A DNA stretch of 64,000 bases from Flabesymbios commensalis (taxonomy: Eukaryota > Annelida > Polychaeta > Terebellida > Flabelligeridae): NCBI GenBank assembly GCA_964017125.1, contig OZ024907.1, forward strand, positions 21,274,052-21,338,051, written 5' to 3'. Every line of letters begins with the position of its first letter. Within the stretch, counting starts at the first letter, position 1. Both the position numbers and the translations under genes were made by a program. The notes under the pieces were generated by a model that was not told where the DNA came from, made no database searches, and was given only the letters and a program-made list of their open reading frames with translations. Below, piece by piece: positions 63,488 through 64,000 of this stretch.

Positions 63488-64000
63488 TTACACATGCCTT
63501 ATCACAATCATTTTTTCTGCTGAAAAAGAACAGTTCAAAAGCATTCCATAGAGGGCATTATACACTGTTATAGGCCTATGTGTAGCAAATCTGCGATTTT
63601 GATAAAATGGTGATGTTTTGTTGTTGATCGCGACAAACGTCATGCAACATGTTTTTTTGAATTTAGTGTGTTTATTCTATCACTATCACGATTGATATAA
63701 ATGGATAATTAAAGGCCCATACCCAGGCTAAAGTCATAAAAAAATCAGTGATTTTATTTTGGCTTCTTAATATGACCATATGATGTAAACATGTCCATAG
63801 ACTAGAACTGCAAAAGTTTTTTATTTTTTTGTGCCGCGCATTGACCAGTTAGACTAGATATAAAGACGAAATTCCCGTATTTCTTATTTTTGACATGGTT
63901 GATAGGCCGGCCTACTTCAAATGGATGTGATGCAGGGGTAACCATGTGGCGCTGAATTGAGTCTGTACGGCGGCCCACAGGTGCCACTAACATTAATGCA

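Overview
This is a window of a eukaryotic, intron-rich, AT-rich animal genome. Two protein genes can be supported, lying tail to tail. The plus-strand gene (exons from 17972 to a stop at 46654) is a synaptotagmin-like protein of the SYTL/granuphilin/bitesize family. It has a very long, Ser- and acid-rich disordered region, mostly in one 3.2-kb exon, followed by C2A and C2B domains and the C-terminal SYTL motif. Fourteen exons join in phase with GT/AG junctions and give about 1,880 residues. The 5' end, including any Rab27-binding zinc-finger (SHD) region, was not found. The minus-strand gene contributes only its last two exons (60575-60488 and 59361-59252), which encode the C-terminus of PRMT3; the rest should lie beyond position 64000.

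The organism is probably a marine invertebrate. The long bitesize-like middle region, tRNA-derived SINEs, dense MITEs and frequent TAGGCCTA-like motifs would suit a mollusc or another lophotrochozoan, but that is a guess.

Layout: 1-17971 has no convincing exon. It holds fold-back palindromes, TTAA-flanked MITEs, SINEs and AT-rich sequence. 17972-46654 is the SYTL gene, whose introns carry many of the same small elements, some directly beside splice sites. 46655-59251 is intergenic. It includes a (TA)n-tailed SINE, and a three-level nest in which a TTAA MITE (52364-56495) contains a 3.9-kb long-TIR DNA transposon (52473-56378) that contains two SINE copies. 59252-60575 is the PRMT3 3' end. 60950-62040 is a 7-unit satellite of about 160 bp, and 62100-64000 holds another SINE and a duplicated segment.

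The most unusual feature is a set of about 30 fold-back palindromes of about 105 bp. Their two arms differ from the consensus in the same way within each copy, so the arms appear to evolve together. No LTR element, virus-like element, CRISPR array or free-standing RNA gene was found.
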